The notes below the pieces were generated by a model. It worked only from the letters and a program-made list of their open reading frames with translations, was not told where the DNA came from and searched no databases. Both the position numbers and the translations under genes were made by a program. A stretch of 64,000 bases of DNA from Ooceraea biroi (Eukaryota > Arthropoda > Insecta > Hymenoptera > Formicidae). Below are positions 24,534 to 38,171 of the stretch, piece after piece. Within the stretch, counting starts at the first letter, position 1; every line of letters begins with the position of its first letter. The stretch covers positions 3,256,874 to 3,320,873 of the forward strand of contig NC_039512.1 of the NCBI RefSeq assembly GCF_003672135.1. Direction: 5' to 3'.

Positions 24534-27500
24534 CTTACTTCGATTCTACCACCTTTCACTAAAATCCTGCCATAGACTATCAACCCTTCCCAGAATATAT
24601 TACGTTGCAATATACATCATACGCAACAGTAGTCACATATTGGAAAAGGCTCTATCACCGACAAGTATGAAAAGAATGTACGTGTGCCATTACCTTCTTC
24701 TTTTGACGTACGGTCCATTGCACCGTGTAGTTCTCTCGCGGAAGTCTCTCACGGTGATTATGTATATTATAAAACGTCGGAAACAGAGAAAGCGCAGACG
24801 GTAACAATCCATGACTCAGTTGCGCCACTTTGCGCAAATTTACTTTTTTTCTTTTGCAAAATTAGGAAGCGCCTCACAGTGTATTCGGCTTTCGTTTGTA
24901 TTCACTTTCTCTCTTGTATAAATACAATTTTTTTTTAATTTCCCGAATATTTAATATAAAAGTTGTAAATCACTCGAAATCATGTAAATTTACTTCGTAG
25001 AAAACTCTTTATGTATCTATTCATCAATTTCTATTCCTTGCTTCGTTCTATATATACGCAAAATTCAAAATATTTTCCATAAAGTTACGAAGCTACATGA
25101 ATATAAAATTGCATGCGCGATTCACGGTCGTAAAATTCGTAATTGCATTGTCGCCTCGTCATTTTTCACATGATTCATCATAACAGCGTAAACACTTCAT
25201 CAAACACGTAGTTGCAATTTCTTTATCCTATGCTGATGCGATGAAACAGTCATTATTTCGGACGCGACTGTTAATACAGTTAAGAAAGCTAGCATCGCGA
25301 TTCTCGCGGCTTCAATTCCATTGTTGGAGAGGAAATCATGCACTCCGCGGGTAACCGTGCAAAAAGTAAGACGGGGTGAATGTGAATTGCGTGGATAGCT
25401 TCGGGCGAGCGTGAACGTGTCCCGGAACGTTTACCGGAAGTGAACGCCTCGGTGTACGCTCTCGGAGACTTCCCGATGTGGAGTCCGATTCCCATGTGGA
25501 GTGGTCGCATAAATTAGATAGCTACGACGTGAATGACCCGAAAATTCGAGCGAGCGTGCAATCGACGTTACGAGCGATTCATGCTATTAATTCCCGCGGG
25601 ATCAAAATTATCATTGATCTTTTTCCGCGACGCCGACACGCCTCGGTGAAGGTCGGAGCGCCCGGATATGCGAATTCGATTTCCGTTCACTTGCACGGAG
25701 TGCATCCCGTGCGGCAGTCGCGCAGCGAGGTGCCGACGTTCCCTCTGCGCGCAGCTTTTGGACTCACCAGGAAGTGAACGTGAAGCACATCTCTGTCGAG
25801 AGAAATGTGAAAAGACGATACGATTTTTCGACACGTCGGAATGAAAGTATGAAGCACAACGCCCCGTGAAAGGGTTTCGCGCGGAACGCCGATCGAAACG
25901 TACTCAATTGTGAAAGGTGGCGTGAAACTGGTTAAAAAATGAGTTTAGTAACGAGAAACATATTGCACGACGTGATCCATTTGATGAATAAAAAATAATA
26001 AGCAGATAATTCCATAAACACCTTTTACGATGACGACACTTTGAAGAATAAATTTATAAATATAAAAATTTACAAATTTACACATATAAAAATGTCTCAT
26101 GCAAAGATTCTTGAGACATCAGTCACAATGAAGAAGAAGAATTAAGATTGACTGAGACAAATATTAGTCACAATTGTTGTTCTGTTTTATAATACATTAC
26201 GCCATACCCCATAAAAGTATATTCCATGAATATATCTTAATACATTTTAATAATCAATTGTTTATCATACGTTTACTGTGTCAAGACACTTTTTCAATTA
26301 TTTTCGCGTGTTGATTGATGCAACGGAGTGCATCAATCAGCACGGAGCGCGCTTTCCAAGTTATTTCGATACAAAAACCTTTAATTAAAGTGAACGTTCT
26401 GACAAGCGCGGAAAAACATTTAATGGCGAAGGAATGGCCTGCAGTTTATCATTATAATGTCGTTCTAATCTCGTATCGGTTCTTTCCGAAGCGTACATTG
26501 TTACTCTACGAGCTTTCCTGATTAACTAATTATTCATACAGATTCGTCATTCGCATGAGAAAAAAACATGCACGTTTCTAATTTGCGGAGAAACTACTCG
26601 GAGCGACTCTGGAACGAAGGAGTTCATCTCAATTAGTGTCGACGGTAAAGCAACGTCACTAATTTGCCTTCCATGGAAAATTGAACGAATCTACGATCGT
26701 ACGATATAAGATCATCATCGTGGAGATTCACGATGTCACTGTCACTCAAGACGCAGCTCAGACCATAGATTTATACTATAAGTTTATGGCTCAGACTGAT
26801 GGTTCAGTTAGATCTCAATTGTTCTCGATATACATGGCAATGACCAACGAAGCCCTGATCTGTAACCTCAGCGTTGGAGAAAGTATTACTCCAGTCGATC
26901 ATGTTCCTCGACATTGATGGAAATCTTGCATTTAAACCACTCGATCTTTGTCTCTTGTAGTTTTCAGAAATGATAATATCATAATAGTATCAGTTTATAT
27001 GTGTGTATCTCTATTATCTTCAGTAAATTAAAACTGCATTATTTAAATAATTAATTAATCTAACAGGACGAAGAAGCACATTTTTATAATATGCGATATA
27101 TTTTTATAGTATTGATATTACAATGTCATATAAATAAAAAATATAAATTATATAGAAATAATTGCAACATAATATACAAATATAAAATATAAGGTATTAC
27201 AAATATATGCATAATAATATAAGAATCTAGATATAATGGATTTCTTCCTTTACGTGCGGCACAAGCATTTCGTACCTACAAAAAGAGGAGACATTAGCCT
27301 TCTGAAAGAGATTTGATGTAAAAAATTGGGATATGATTCATCCACCTTACTGGGGTCTCTTAACTCTTCTCACGCAAACGCGGTGTAATAACGAGCCGGA
27401 AATAAATCAATGAATCTACCGTTAATATGGAGGAAGGAAGTGGAAAGAAAAAGTTTTCGCAGCAGGGGAAGAAGCCCGCGGCGAAAGTAAAGTTCAAAAC

Positions 27501-29545
27501 CGATTTGTGTGCTCTGCCGCCGCCAATCAGCGCGATTGTACCGCAAAAAAGAGGTGCCTTTCATACTTGTACAAGCAGTGATCGCGCGTACATTAACTAT
27601 TAAATCAGGTTATTAAATCTTTTCCTGATTCCGCTCGAACTGCCCGTGGTTATTCGCGCATACACAAATTTGCTTGATCGATCCTGGCCCTCCCCCGTAA
27701 TTAAAGCAAGTCAGATTCCCTTCCGCGCCGGAAAAGCACGCAATTACGATGTCACCCGCGGCTACGCGTTATAATGCACATGATAATGAACATGATAATG
27801 CATATGCAAAATTGTGTTTATGGAACGATCGCGGCAGACCGGACGGAACGAAATCGTCGCTGTTCGCTCTCGTATTACGCCCGTTGATGCCATCGCTGAG
27901 TCATGAAAATTAAAACGGTTTAATGGCGGGCATTACGGCCCGACCTCAGAGGGATGCGCATAATCGGAAATGAAGAAATAAAACCGCGCGACCGCGGTCA
28001 TTATCATTATCGCCGCGAGAATGCCGCTCGGATTAAAACGTTAAGGTTTACGTTTCTTTCTTTTCCACGTTTTTTCTTTCTTTTTTCTTTTTTTCAGGTG
28101 GTATTGTATGAGAAATCGCTGTTCTTCCTTTTACGGCCGAGCGACCACTGCGATTGGACGAAGAAGTGGTTTGCGGACTTCCCTTTCGCTGCTACTTTTT
28201 ATCGCTGCCGCGTTTGTGCTCGCCACTCTTGTATTTTCTTTCTTCTTTTCCTTTCTTTGCGAGCTTACAGGAAGACATTGGCGTTATGCAATCTCTTTTA
28301 ACTCGCTTTATTTGTTCCATTTGTTCTTCACGCTCGTCGATTATCTCCACGCTTCGAGGGGGATGTTACGATTAAATGGTATCCTTCGCGCGAACTTTTC
28401 CACCAAATGAAAGGGGGAAAATGGGATTTATATATATATTTCACTTTCGCCATGTCAATTCTTTCGCGACGCGAGATCCCCTGTTACTTCTGTCTTACTT
28501 TTGCAATTAGACAAACAGTATCATACGCGATATTGTGTGTAGTGCGTAAATGCGGATAAAGCTACTGAGGAAATACACGGAAACCAGAAAGTGAAATGCG
28601 GATATGTGTCCTGACGATACTGCTAAGTAGATTTAAGCACGTTGAGCATTACTAAGCACAGAGCACAGTTTAAGAAATTGTAGATAGAACCTGCACAGAG
28701 AGCTCTTTATTCTCAGCATACACACACGCGCGCGCGCGCGCACACACACACATACACACGCATACACATACTGTTCTACACACGTGAATAACGCATTTTC
28801 CGGAAATTAATTCTTCACGGTAACAGTATTTTATTAATAGTGGTCCGAGAAGTAATTTTTTACGCGGATATCCGGTCGTGTCGTAAGAATTATTTTAAGA
28901 ACTGCTCAAACGGAGCGCTAAATCATCAGCTCAAACACCTCGTTGTGCAAGAATGATCGAGCCGCGCTGAAGTTCCGCGTCGATTGTCTCGCGTCATTTC
29001 GCTCTCGGTATTTCCACGTTAGACGCAGGAAATGACGCGAGTCGCACGTTGAGCATGCAGCTCTGGTACCCATCCCGGGATCGATGAAATTCACATGTCG
29101 TTCATTATACCGTGACTGGCCTAATAATGTTCGTTAGTAGACGGCTTGATCTTCACGAGATCAATCTCATCGTCTGAGAAATTGATGTTAAGTTCTCATG
29201 ACATATGATGCGATACTCTCAGATCTGAAGAATTTACGATGACGTGATCGTAAAAATAACGAGCTCGCTGGCCGTTAACGTCGCGCCTCTCGATTTGCTA
29301 CGAGATTTCAAGTGGCGGATTCAATTACCGAAGCTGCCGTTTAAGTGAGAATATCGCGATTTTTGCTCGTCGATTTGTTCGCGTCTTGCGCGACGGCGCG
29401 GCGTTGCTAATGCATATTGATAAGAGATTCAATAAAACGTGATTTATTTCCGATAGTGATTTCCGCGTCATATTAGAGTTTAGTATCAGGCAAGCTGTAA
29501 CGTAACACGAGAAATGATTGGGTAACTACGTGCCGTGTATAAACG
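24534..29545. other. 5-kb gene-free interval
   Basis: No supported gene. The frames at 27.95-28.4 kb are T-rich low complexity, and those near 25.3-25.8 kb are short antisense pairs. It contains a CA/CG dinucleotide tract at 28.72 kb. Confidence 0.45.
28721..28752. repeat. alternating CA/CG dinucleotide tract
   Basis: (CA)n-(CG)n-(CA)n, uninterrupted purine-pyrimidine alternation, followed by degenerate CA repeats to about 28770. Confidence 0.9.
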
Positions 29546-29551
29546 TTTATT
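29546..29551 (-). terminator. candidate poly(A) signal of the 29.8-31.4 kb gene
   Basis: Minus-strand AATAAA about 240 bp past the stop codon. Confidence 0.5.
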
Positions 29552-29792
29552 TTATGGAAACAGGCATTTAGAAACTCGGATATGGAAATAAAGAACATGC
29601 TATTTTGTTGCTGTCAACACTTAAATAAATAACGTATTATGATGCAAAATCTTTTTTCTTTTTACACAGTGTACATGCATCCTCGATTAAACATAAAAAG
29701 TACAAAAGAGACATCAACAACTATAACAATAAGATTGAATATCGCAGTACTTGTACGATCGGTGAATCAGTGTAATCCGCGCAGATTTATGA

Positions 29793-31422
29793 TCAGTGCG
29801 ATTTGTGGCCCTTGACTTTGTGCACGATAGTCTTGTAGATCGGGACCTTGATTGGAATTGGCTTCTCGACCGGCACCGGCACATGTTTCACCACGTGAAA
29901 CGGCACCGGCTTTTCGATTTTAATCGGAATTATTTTCTCGACGGGTGTCGGTATCTTTTTCTCGACCGTCTTAATTATCGGCTTCTCCACCTGCGAACAT
30001 AGCAGACAGACTTCAGGAGGAGAAGAGGGAGAATAATGGCGAGAGTGATCTTATTGTGAAGCTAATTTCCAGCTGAAACTAATTATGCCGCAATTACCGC
30101 GTATGGCACGGGCTTCGGTACCACTACGGCAACAGGGTATGGCTGTGGAACCGTTTCCACCACTGGATGTGGAACACTGATTGGTACTTTCTTGATCGTC
30201 GGTATTCCTATCGTCCATGCAAAAGAAAAATTATACTATTAAAAAATTTACACTATTAAATTATATTATTATTAATTATAAAATATTATGATATTACAAG
30301 CAACAGAATTTGATTCAGATTGATTCAGATATATTGTCAAATAATTTAATAATCTATAATTTAATAATTTAATAACCCCATCTGATCTGTATAAGTTTTG
30401 TACAATTATTACGTATTTTCAAAGTTTAATTTTGTTAAAGTATTATCTAGTTAAAGTTTTTTAAATTACTTTTTATTTTGGAATTAATAAATTTTTTATA
30501 ATTAATTTGGTTCAAAACACAACTTTGTTAATGTTTAATGCGTTAATACTTAATGTTACTAAACAATTAATATGTACATATACATATAGTGTTATATTAA
30601 AATCTTTACGCGATTTACGTTACCGATATGTTTGACAACGGGGATTAAGTGGCCATGAGAACCGCCGATATCGCCGTAAGAAGAATGCCAACCGCTAACT
30701 TTATTAAGTAGCGAGTTGCCCAAGAATTCCAAAGAATGACCGCCTGAAATTCAAAAGCATCCACTGATATTTACTCATGAAAAATTTGTGCTGACAAATC
30801 GTGTATAACAGTTAGTATAACAAGCTGCAACATCACGTGCTATAATAAGCGAACTACGTTGACAGCGTTGTCGCTAATTCACGATTTATAAGTAAAAGGC
30901 GCACTTACGAAAGACTAAATTATGCATTTATTATAGTAAATTCGAACCCAAGAACCATTTATCCAAACCTGTTCCTCCCAGCTCAAGACCACCTAAGCCA
31001 TGGTCTATGGAAATCTCTCCTAGCGTGAGTTCTCCATCGCCATGACCACCGAAGCCCCATTCAGAACTGTAGGAGCAGGTAACCACCCCCAGCAGCATAA
31101 TCTTAAACAAACAGCAATAGTGAACATCACTGAGAATTGCAGATAAACTACAAACATCACCGAGAACATTGTCGAAATACTTTCTCTCTACCAATCCCGG
31201 CCTTTTTGAGCAACGGGAAACTATGCGCGGCACAAATAGCACAGAACAACGTCAGTATTTCGTCAACGTTGTGAGTTCACTTAAGTAGAGGCAGTCAAGC
31301 TACGGTCTCGAGACAACTGCAAAGCTAAAACGCGACATTCGTGCGCGTGACATCGCGTTACTTCATTGAGAGACAGCTGGGTAATTTTTTTACAACTTTT
31401 TGTTACGTACAATCGTTTGCAT
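29793..31422 (-). CDS. VPV/PVEK-repeat secreted protein, paralogue 3, 190 aa
   Basis: Five exons on the minus strand: 31411-31422 (MQTI), 30969-31101, 30624-30743, 30098-30207, 29793-29990. Phases are 0, 1, 1 and 0. Signal peptide MQTIIMLLGVVTCSYS. A Gly/His/Leu-rich section follows (GFGGHGDGELT, LGGLELGGTG, SYGDIGGSHGH), then IPVVKHIG and the phase-1 intron. Next come Val-Pro repeats (VPISVPHPVVETVPQPYPV) and a Lys-rich last exon with VEKKIPTPVEKIIPIKIEK and the signature KPIPIKVPIYKTIVH. It ends KGHKSH. Exon 1 was chosen because it alone gives a phase-0 junction and a 4-residue start like its paralogues; the other exons are firmer. Likely matrix or cuticle protein. Confidence 0.8.
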
Positions 31423-31470
31423 CGCTTAAGCTTGTAGACGCCTTTGTCGTCCATGAATCAGCAGTGCACT

Positions 31471-31503
31471 CGGGATAAATTCTTTTGATCGCCAGCTTAT
31501 ATA
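31471..31503 (-). promoter_or_regulatory. TATA box of the 29.8-31.4 kb gene
   Basis: Minus-strand TATATAAG (31503-31496), about 75 bp above the start codon. The start site near 31471 is by spacing. An out-of-frame ATG at 31453 would then sit in the leader. Confidence 0.65.
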
Positions 31504-33106
31504 CCGCCCGCGCAGGGAGACAAGAACAACCCCACTATTCTTTGGAATGATACCCCACACCATTCACCAGGATGCCGTGGATGGCATGATTCTGGAACTG
31601 ACTCGCGATCACCGCGAGTACGTAACACCTCATATCCGACCGCCAGCACAATTACGTGTTTCCAATCATTTTGTTTCCTCAACGAGGATATTGGATACTC
31701 GGCTTCCTGACCGGGCCACGAATTCGTAATAATGCGGAAGTACGTATGGTATCTTCAAAAAATCTCTCGCTAATGGAAGTGTTGCTTTTACTTTGCGCTT
31801 TCTTTAAATTTCTGGAATTTCCAGCCTCACAGTTGAAATTCCAGCTATGAAGCTGTCAACATTTGCGCAGAACGTAGATTTAAGTGACACGATTTTTCTA
31901 TGCGACGAAAGATCACTGAGTCATTGTAGACTTATAATTAAAGAAAGAAAGTTTCTAAGTACTCTTGATTGAATGCTCTTGAAACATTATTATTAGTAAT
32001 TAATGGAACATAACTAATAATAACGTATTATATCGCTTAATGTTGCTTTCCTGTTTAAGATAAACTTTCTTGTTCATCTTCTTGTTTTATCTTAGATATA
32101 TTTTCATTTGCACATTGCATCTTGTTTCTTATTGTTTTATCTTTATTTCTTATTATGCATTTCTCATTATGAAGTGCAGGAATCGTTCAATTTATTTTGT
32201 TGGATCTGGCAATGATGTTGTTGATGTGTCGCGGGTGATTTGCCGCGTGCGATCATGATGATCGCGTCAATTGCAAGCGAATCAATCTAACGTTCACTTT
32301 CCACGGAATTCCCGATGCTTTTATCGAAAATTGCAGTGAAAGCCGCTACCACGAGTTCCTCTCGTTCTAAAACTTGTAGGGAAACGCGTACGGATTGCAA
32401 TCGATAGTTGATTAACTACTATTATCGCTAACACAAATTTCCCACTTGATTAAAACATCAAAAATGACTTTACCTGCGTAATCAGCCAATAATTATTTTA
32501 TATTACGGTGTTGTTTGCAAAGTAATCATATTTAAAGCCTATAAATGACATTTACATACCTCTAAAAGACACATTAAACTAATTTCCTTCAGTTGATTTT
32601 GGAAATAAATATACATTTAACAAACAATAATTTTATGATATATAATTTAATTATTATAAATTATTATAAATTCTATAATATAAAATGACACATTTAAACA
32701 ATACATAATAAAATGTAATTTCTTTCCCTATATCATATGAGTCATCAAAATTGAGCAGATGGCTGACGAATATAAAACGATCCGTTATTAATTAATTAGA
32801 ATAAACATTTGCGCTATCTGCATATTTCATATGCAGACCATAACTGATACGATATTTATAACATAACTGATACAGACCATGACTGATATGATATTTCAGG
32901 CTCACTCGGGTCGCTCGTCATTATCGCAAATGAGAGCAGTGCTGCTTAATTACACATAATTAATCTAAACTCGTCTCGTTACCTTGATTTATTAAATTGC
33001 CTTGGCACTTTCTGGCATACGCGCGAAAATAACGACGATGAAATCGATAGTAGACTTTCACTGAGTAGGAAAAGCAGAAACGTGTCATGTTCTTTTTCTT
33101 AAGCAT
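31504..33106. other. intergenic, no gene seen
   Basis: AT-rich. No supported exon on either strand. A short direct repeat lies at 32.83-32.90 kb. Confidence 0.5.
32834..32896. repeat. 24-bp direct repeat pair
   Basis: 32834-32857 and 32873-32896 share CAGACCAT-ACTGATA-GATATTT with two differences, 39 bp apart. Confidence 0.8.
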
Positions 33107-33112
33107 TTTATT
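33107..33112 (-). terminator. possible poly(A) signal of the 33.8-35.4 kb gene
   Basis: Minus-strand AATAAA about 715 bp past the stop codon. Nearer variants may be used instead. Confidence 0.3.
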
Positions 33113-33827
33113 TAAAAATAACAGAGCAACAACGTTTAAAAAAGAGCTATCTTAACAATGCAGCGCGACGCTCAGTGCGCGCGCTCTTACACGTATATAC
33201 AAAAAAACAAATCGCAGCCGATGAGCGCAAGTCGACCAACGGAACGAACGTTGGATTGTTTTTCGTGAACTTTCTCCTTGTCAACGATTAGGGGTGACGT
33301 CATAGGGATTAGAATAAGTAAAAGTCGATATCTCATTTTAATTCGAGTCCGCAAACAGTCAGTCTTTAGACAACGATTTTTATCGCAAAGGTAACGCGTA
33401 CGTTATCACAAAATATTGAAACGAATGAATATAAATAATATGTGCGATTGGATCAACCTTTTCCCATTTCCCCGTCAATTTTAACGTGTTTGAAAATTAT
33501 TTATCGTTCCCTTATGTAAAACCGAGATGTTCAATTGTAACTTACAAAAAATTTTCTCAGATGACATGTATCTGTTTCAAGATATAGGGTAACCGCCATA
33601 ACTTTTTCGTAATGTGACGTAATGTGAGTAACTTTGTATGGATCAACCGCACCTTCGCTCCCTCAATCCAACATCCTTAACAGAAACATGGATGTTAACG
33701 TAAATGTGGCCTTAATCTATGGACTTCGTTAAGCTGAAGAAACTGAAGCGGATTGCCAATGTTTCAGGCTAATATAGCGCGTGTTCTCTCTTCCCCATGG
33801 AAGTTCTCCGTAGATTCCGCACATTCC

Positions 33828-35427
33828 TTAATGCTTCTTCGCGTGATGGTAAATGGTCTTGTACACGGGGATTTTGATGGGATACGGCTTCACGACCGGC
33901 ACGGGAATATGCTTCTCGATCGTGATGGGGACTGGTTTCTCGATGGGCACTGGTATGTGCTTCTCCACGGGGTAAGGAACCTTCTTCTCTACCGGCACTG
34001 CCACCGTCTTCACGATTTGTATGGGAATGTGCTTCGGTATGGGAACGTGGACGGGATAGGGCTGCGGAACACCGACTGCCACCGGATGTGGCACGGGTAT
34101 TGGCACGGATTTTGGAACTGGTACACCTGAAACATAGTTCATAAAAATAATAAGAGAAGCTTTTGGAAATAATAAAAAAAAGTATTAAAAATATTTGGTA
34201 TGTTTAAACAACAGAGATATTGGATGAGTCAAAGAGCTATGGTGGTTCCTCTCTTACAAAAATCGATAAACTTTTGGGTTAGCAGTTGTAACGTCATTTA
34301 TCGAAACCACCACAATTTTTAACTTACTCAACATCTATAAATCATTTCCAAATTTTATTTGTAAATAATTGTCGATAATTTGCAATCGAGAAGAATAAAT
34401 GAATAAGTGGACACGTTACCGACGTGTTTGTAGACTGGTATAGCCACCGGCTTCGTCACTTCGACGTGCTCGGAGACGGGAACACTATGAACGTAATTAT
34501 GTCCGCCATCGAGAGAGACCCCGTGGCCGCCATCATCACCACCGTGACCACCATCAAATCCACCACCGGAGGAGAAATCCTGGTGACCGCCGTCAAGACC
34601 GCTGGACTCTAGATGTCCACCAGAGCCGCCATCGAATCCTCCACCCCCATGGCCGCCGAAATCACCACCTCCGTATCCACCCCCGTAACCACCCCCGTAA
34701 CCACCCCCGTAACTACCACCGTAACCACTGCTACCAGAAGTACCGGCGATCTCTTGATCGGAGCGGTCAATCGCATGCTGAGGGTTGAACAATTGCAGCA
34801 TGTAGTATCCGTTGTCCTGGTTCACGATCACTGGCGTGGCCGCGGCCAAGGATAGCAGAGAAAACAGCACCTACGAGGACGAAAAGCGCATAGTGTGTTT
34901 TTCTTGTACAAGTATGTATAGCAACAAGATATAGCAATGTATAGCAATGAAATACAATAATAGAATACAGTAATGTATAGAGCAATAATAAAAATAGTCC
35001 ATATCGCACATGACATGAGAATAAATTTGTAAAACGATTTTAAATTACTTCTTCCTCAACATTTCCATTTTTACAATTTCTCTTTGACATTGTATAAATA
35101 TCCAAAATCGATCGCATTATCGTAGACATCCTAAGCACCGTGCAAACATTAAACATTAACTGCATTATCTATTGAACACAAGAATGTACCAAGACTCCAA
35201 GATTTTTGATCACTAATCAGGCGAGCAAGAGCAGAACAAGATAGACAAAGTTCAACTCATTAAGAGCAACAACGAGCCAGACAAAGAGGACCGAGCGAAT
35301 TTGCGCTCTGATCAATCTCTGATTGTCCCGAAGAGGGCTTCGCTTGCCCGGTCGTATTCTCGTCGGCCGTTCTCCACTGTTTACTCCAATCTACGCTGTT
35401 TCCAAGTCTACTCACGATTCTGCTCAT
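33828..35427 (-). CDS. VPV/PVEK-repeat secreted protein with Gly-rich domain, paralogue 4, 253 aa
   Basis: Three exons on the minus strand: 35416-35427 (MSRI), 34420-34870, 33828-34126, phases 0 and 1. Signal peptide MSRIVLFSLLSLAAATP. Then VIVNQDNGYYMLQLFNP, and from about residue 48 a Gly/Tyr/Asp/His-rich domain made of GGGY, GGHGG and FDGG units to about residue 125. Next come VPVSEHVEVTKPVAIPVYKHV and the phase-1 intron. The last exon is pure repeat: VPIPVPHPVAVGVPQPYPV, PVEKKVPYPVEKHIPVPIEK, and the signature KPYPIKIPVYKTIYHH, ending AKKH. The last exon lacks the phase-0 intron of paralogues 1-3. Gly-loop plus Val-Pro blocks suggest an elastic or self-assembling cuticle protein (inference). 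Confidence 0.87.
34671..34730. repeat. 12-bp coding tandem repeat (GGGY units)
   Basis: About five near-identical 12-bp units (CCGTAACCACCC on the plus strand) encode successive GGGY repeats of paralogue 4. Such tracts often vary in copy number. Confidence 0.85.
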
Positions 35428-35485
35428 GTTGGGGCAGTGTTTCGGTCGGTGCACCGCTGCTGGCAGCGCAAGTCTCTTCTACGAC

Positions 35486-35519
35486 TGATACATCTTCGGC
35501 CATTTCACGTCTTAATATA
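35486..35519 (-). promoter_or_regulatory. TATA box and initiator of the 33.8-35.4 kb gene
   Basis: Minus-strand TATATTAAG (35519-35511), initiator TCAGTCG with its A at 35486, spacing 33 bp. Start codon 59 bp further. Confidence 0.7.
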
Positions 35520-37261
35520 CCACGGGGCCTTTCACTGTCGATGATGTGATTTCGTCTCGCCTCGCAGTGCGGCGAATTACACTCGCCCGGCGCAATTGTT
35601 TCGCCGTGGCCGCGACGTCGAAATAATTGACCATGTCCTTGCGGCCTTCACATTGACAGCGAATCCGACATTTCCTATCCCGTTGCAGCCTTTATGCAGT
35701 GAGTGTCCGCGGATTTTCACGTTCGCCGCGCGCTTACCGCGCGGTTTCTGCCCCACCATCGTCTACCATAGATTGGACATATTCCACACTATTCGTTAAA
35801 TTTGCACATCGTTCATCGTGAGACCGCTGTTCGCCACGGTCCATTTGATTACTTTAATATCGCGGTTTTAACTGATAGCTCTTGTTATATTACCGCGCGT
35901 TTTTGCGCCATTAGAGTATTATAGAGACAATAATTGTATCGTAATCGCCGGAACATTCGCATCAATCCAAGCGTGTTGGATCTACTATAAATCATCATTA
36001 ATTACTGTTTGTTAAATGCGTCATGTAATTTAATTTGATAAAATAAATAACAAGATAAATAGTCAAAAATACTTTTATAAAGATAAATGTCATGCAAACT
36101 TTGATTTTTATGTTGTATATGTTTTAGAGCTTTCAAATATGATAGAATGGTCACTGATTAAAAAATGTTAAAAGATTAAAAGATGAAAGTAAAAAGTGCC
36201 TATGTTCGACGAAGACGTTAATGTCCGCGCATTTTATACATCTTTTCACTTAGGCAGATCTTATTACTTCTAACCACGAAACTATTAATATTGTTATGTG
36301 ACAAATAATGATTTGATAGCCAAACGCGAAGGAATTCTTAGAGCACAAATGCACGCATGCGAAGGCGTTTAGCACGGTAAATCTCTAACCGTGAAGAGAG
36401 AATGCCGAACGTGTGAATGATGCCATGGCGCACTAAATTATTATTATTATTATGGTAATTAGCAAGGAAAAACGGCTAATGCGCTCTGGTGATTTAATGT
36501 ATGGGCTCTAGTGCGATTTTCCCTTAAACTGCCATAATTATTTGAATTTGATAGCTTAATGCCTTAATAACTTAATGTTAAAAAGAGGAAAATCACGAAA
36601 TATGAAAATATTTGATTACATATGTTGAAAGTATAATATTTTTTTCTGCAAAGATGATGATAAAATCATCAATTTGTGAGAATATAATCTACCTAATCAA
36701 TAGATATCGATATATTTATAATAGATAATAAATATAAGAGATAAAAATTTAATACAATGAAGACATAGTACATTAAAAACACACTCTAAACCAACTATCA
36801 CGTTAATAAAAGTGAATTTAATAAAATAGAAACAATAAAAATGTGGAATTATAAATACTTTCACGCTTTGCTTCGTTCCAGCTCGGAAGAGAAATGAAAT
36901 TGCTGGTTCGCTGAACTGTGACTACTTCCGAAGAATCCGATACAAATTGTAGCTCGTATACAACAATAAATCAAGCATATTAGCTCGGGACATAAGTAAG
37001 GACATTCTGTAAAAACTATCCAGGAAACGATCTCCAATAAATCGCTAATACGTTTTAATATTTAATAAAGTTAATTGCTAATTTGAATAATATTATGATC
37101 TCATCTAACATACGAATCTGCATAAAATTACGCGGAAATGAAAGGAAGTGAACGTCCACGTAATGTACGTAACGTCAACTCCATGTACTATATAACGTTA
37201 TCATATATAGTTTTAGATTTTTATATCTATATATTATTATTAATCTATAGGTATTGCGATT

Positions 37262-37301
<40 letters not shown>

Positions 37302-37816
37302 CAGATTTACATAAAGTGTTGCAATCACTTTTTATACTGTATTACTTTTATATGTATGATACGAGAAAATGTACTAGTATATCATGATGGATAAAATTAT
37401 GAATAAAATTATTTAAATTTTTCTAAAGTATTTTCATGTATAATCTTTCTAGAATTAGAAATGTTATGTTAAGAAGCATATTATTATATAATAATTTGAT
37501 TATATGTATTTAAAAAAATACTTTTTGTATAAATATTATTATATGTATTTTTCTGTATTAATTTCTTCGCGATTAATCATTTCATCGAGATTTAGTAAAT
37601 TAAAAAGAAAATGTTGACAAAAGAATAAAGAGATTGTAAAATAAGGAAAATGAACAAAAACGGATTGAAGAAACATTGGATATACAAATATAATAAATCT
37701 ATGTTCCTTTATTACTTATTTCTGTATAAATCAAATTTATTGTTAATGCTTCTATCTCATAAAAAGAGTAAGTTAATATTAAATACACAATTCCACATCT
37801 ATTACAAAATTATACC
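35520..37816. other. intergenic, no gene seen
   Basis: Increasingly AT-rich. No supported exon. Contains a (TA)n tract at 37266-37300. Confidence 0.5.
37266..37300. repeat. (TA)n microsatellite
   Basis: About 17 TA units. Confidence 0.95.
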
Positions 37817-37822
37817 TTTATT
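37817..37822 (-). terminator. possible poly(A) signal of the 38.2-41.1 kb gene
   Basis: Minus-strand AATAAA about 350 bp past the stop codon. Confidence 0.4.
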
Positions 37823-38171
37823 AAATGTAATTATTATAATATTTGAGGTATAATAACAGAAACTGAACAGCACACGCCGACATAACACAGACATAACATG
37901 AAATACACTCATCGACAACAAGCTTAATACAAAAATCATAGAAACTAAAAGTTAGACAGAAATACTACTACATCTACTGTATATAAATCTATACATATAC
38001 AAATACAATATCAACGATGTTACAACAACGAATCGCGTATCCTGCGAATTCAATCAAAATAATTACAGCGCGTTTGTTGCATCCGTGTCATCCGACTTTT
38101 GAAGAAGCCATTCATTCCATCAATTCTCAATCATCGCTGGAGAATCTCAATTTTTCGTCCCAGAACTTTCC

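Noticed and set aside
31161..31169. MFS as first exon of the 29.8-31.4 kb gene
   Set aside because: Phase is right, but the donor is weak, the intron would be only 59 nt, and it is far from the TATA box. MQTI at 31411-31422 fits better.
33753..34130. 125-codon plus-strand open frame rich in D/G/W/H (and a similar one at 38184-38552)
   Set aside because: Reverse-complement reading of the PVEK repeats. The similarity of the two frames comes from the real paralogues.
34190..34330. possible hairpin around GGTGGTT / AACCACC
   Set aside because: Only two 7-8 bp blocks pair and their spacing does not match on the two sides.
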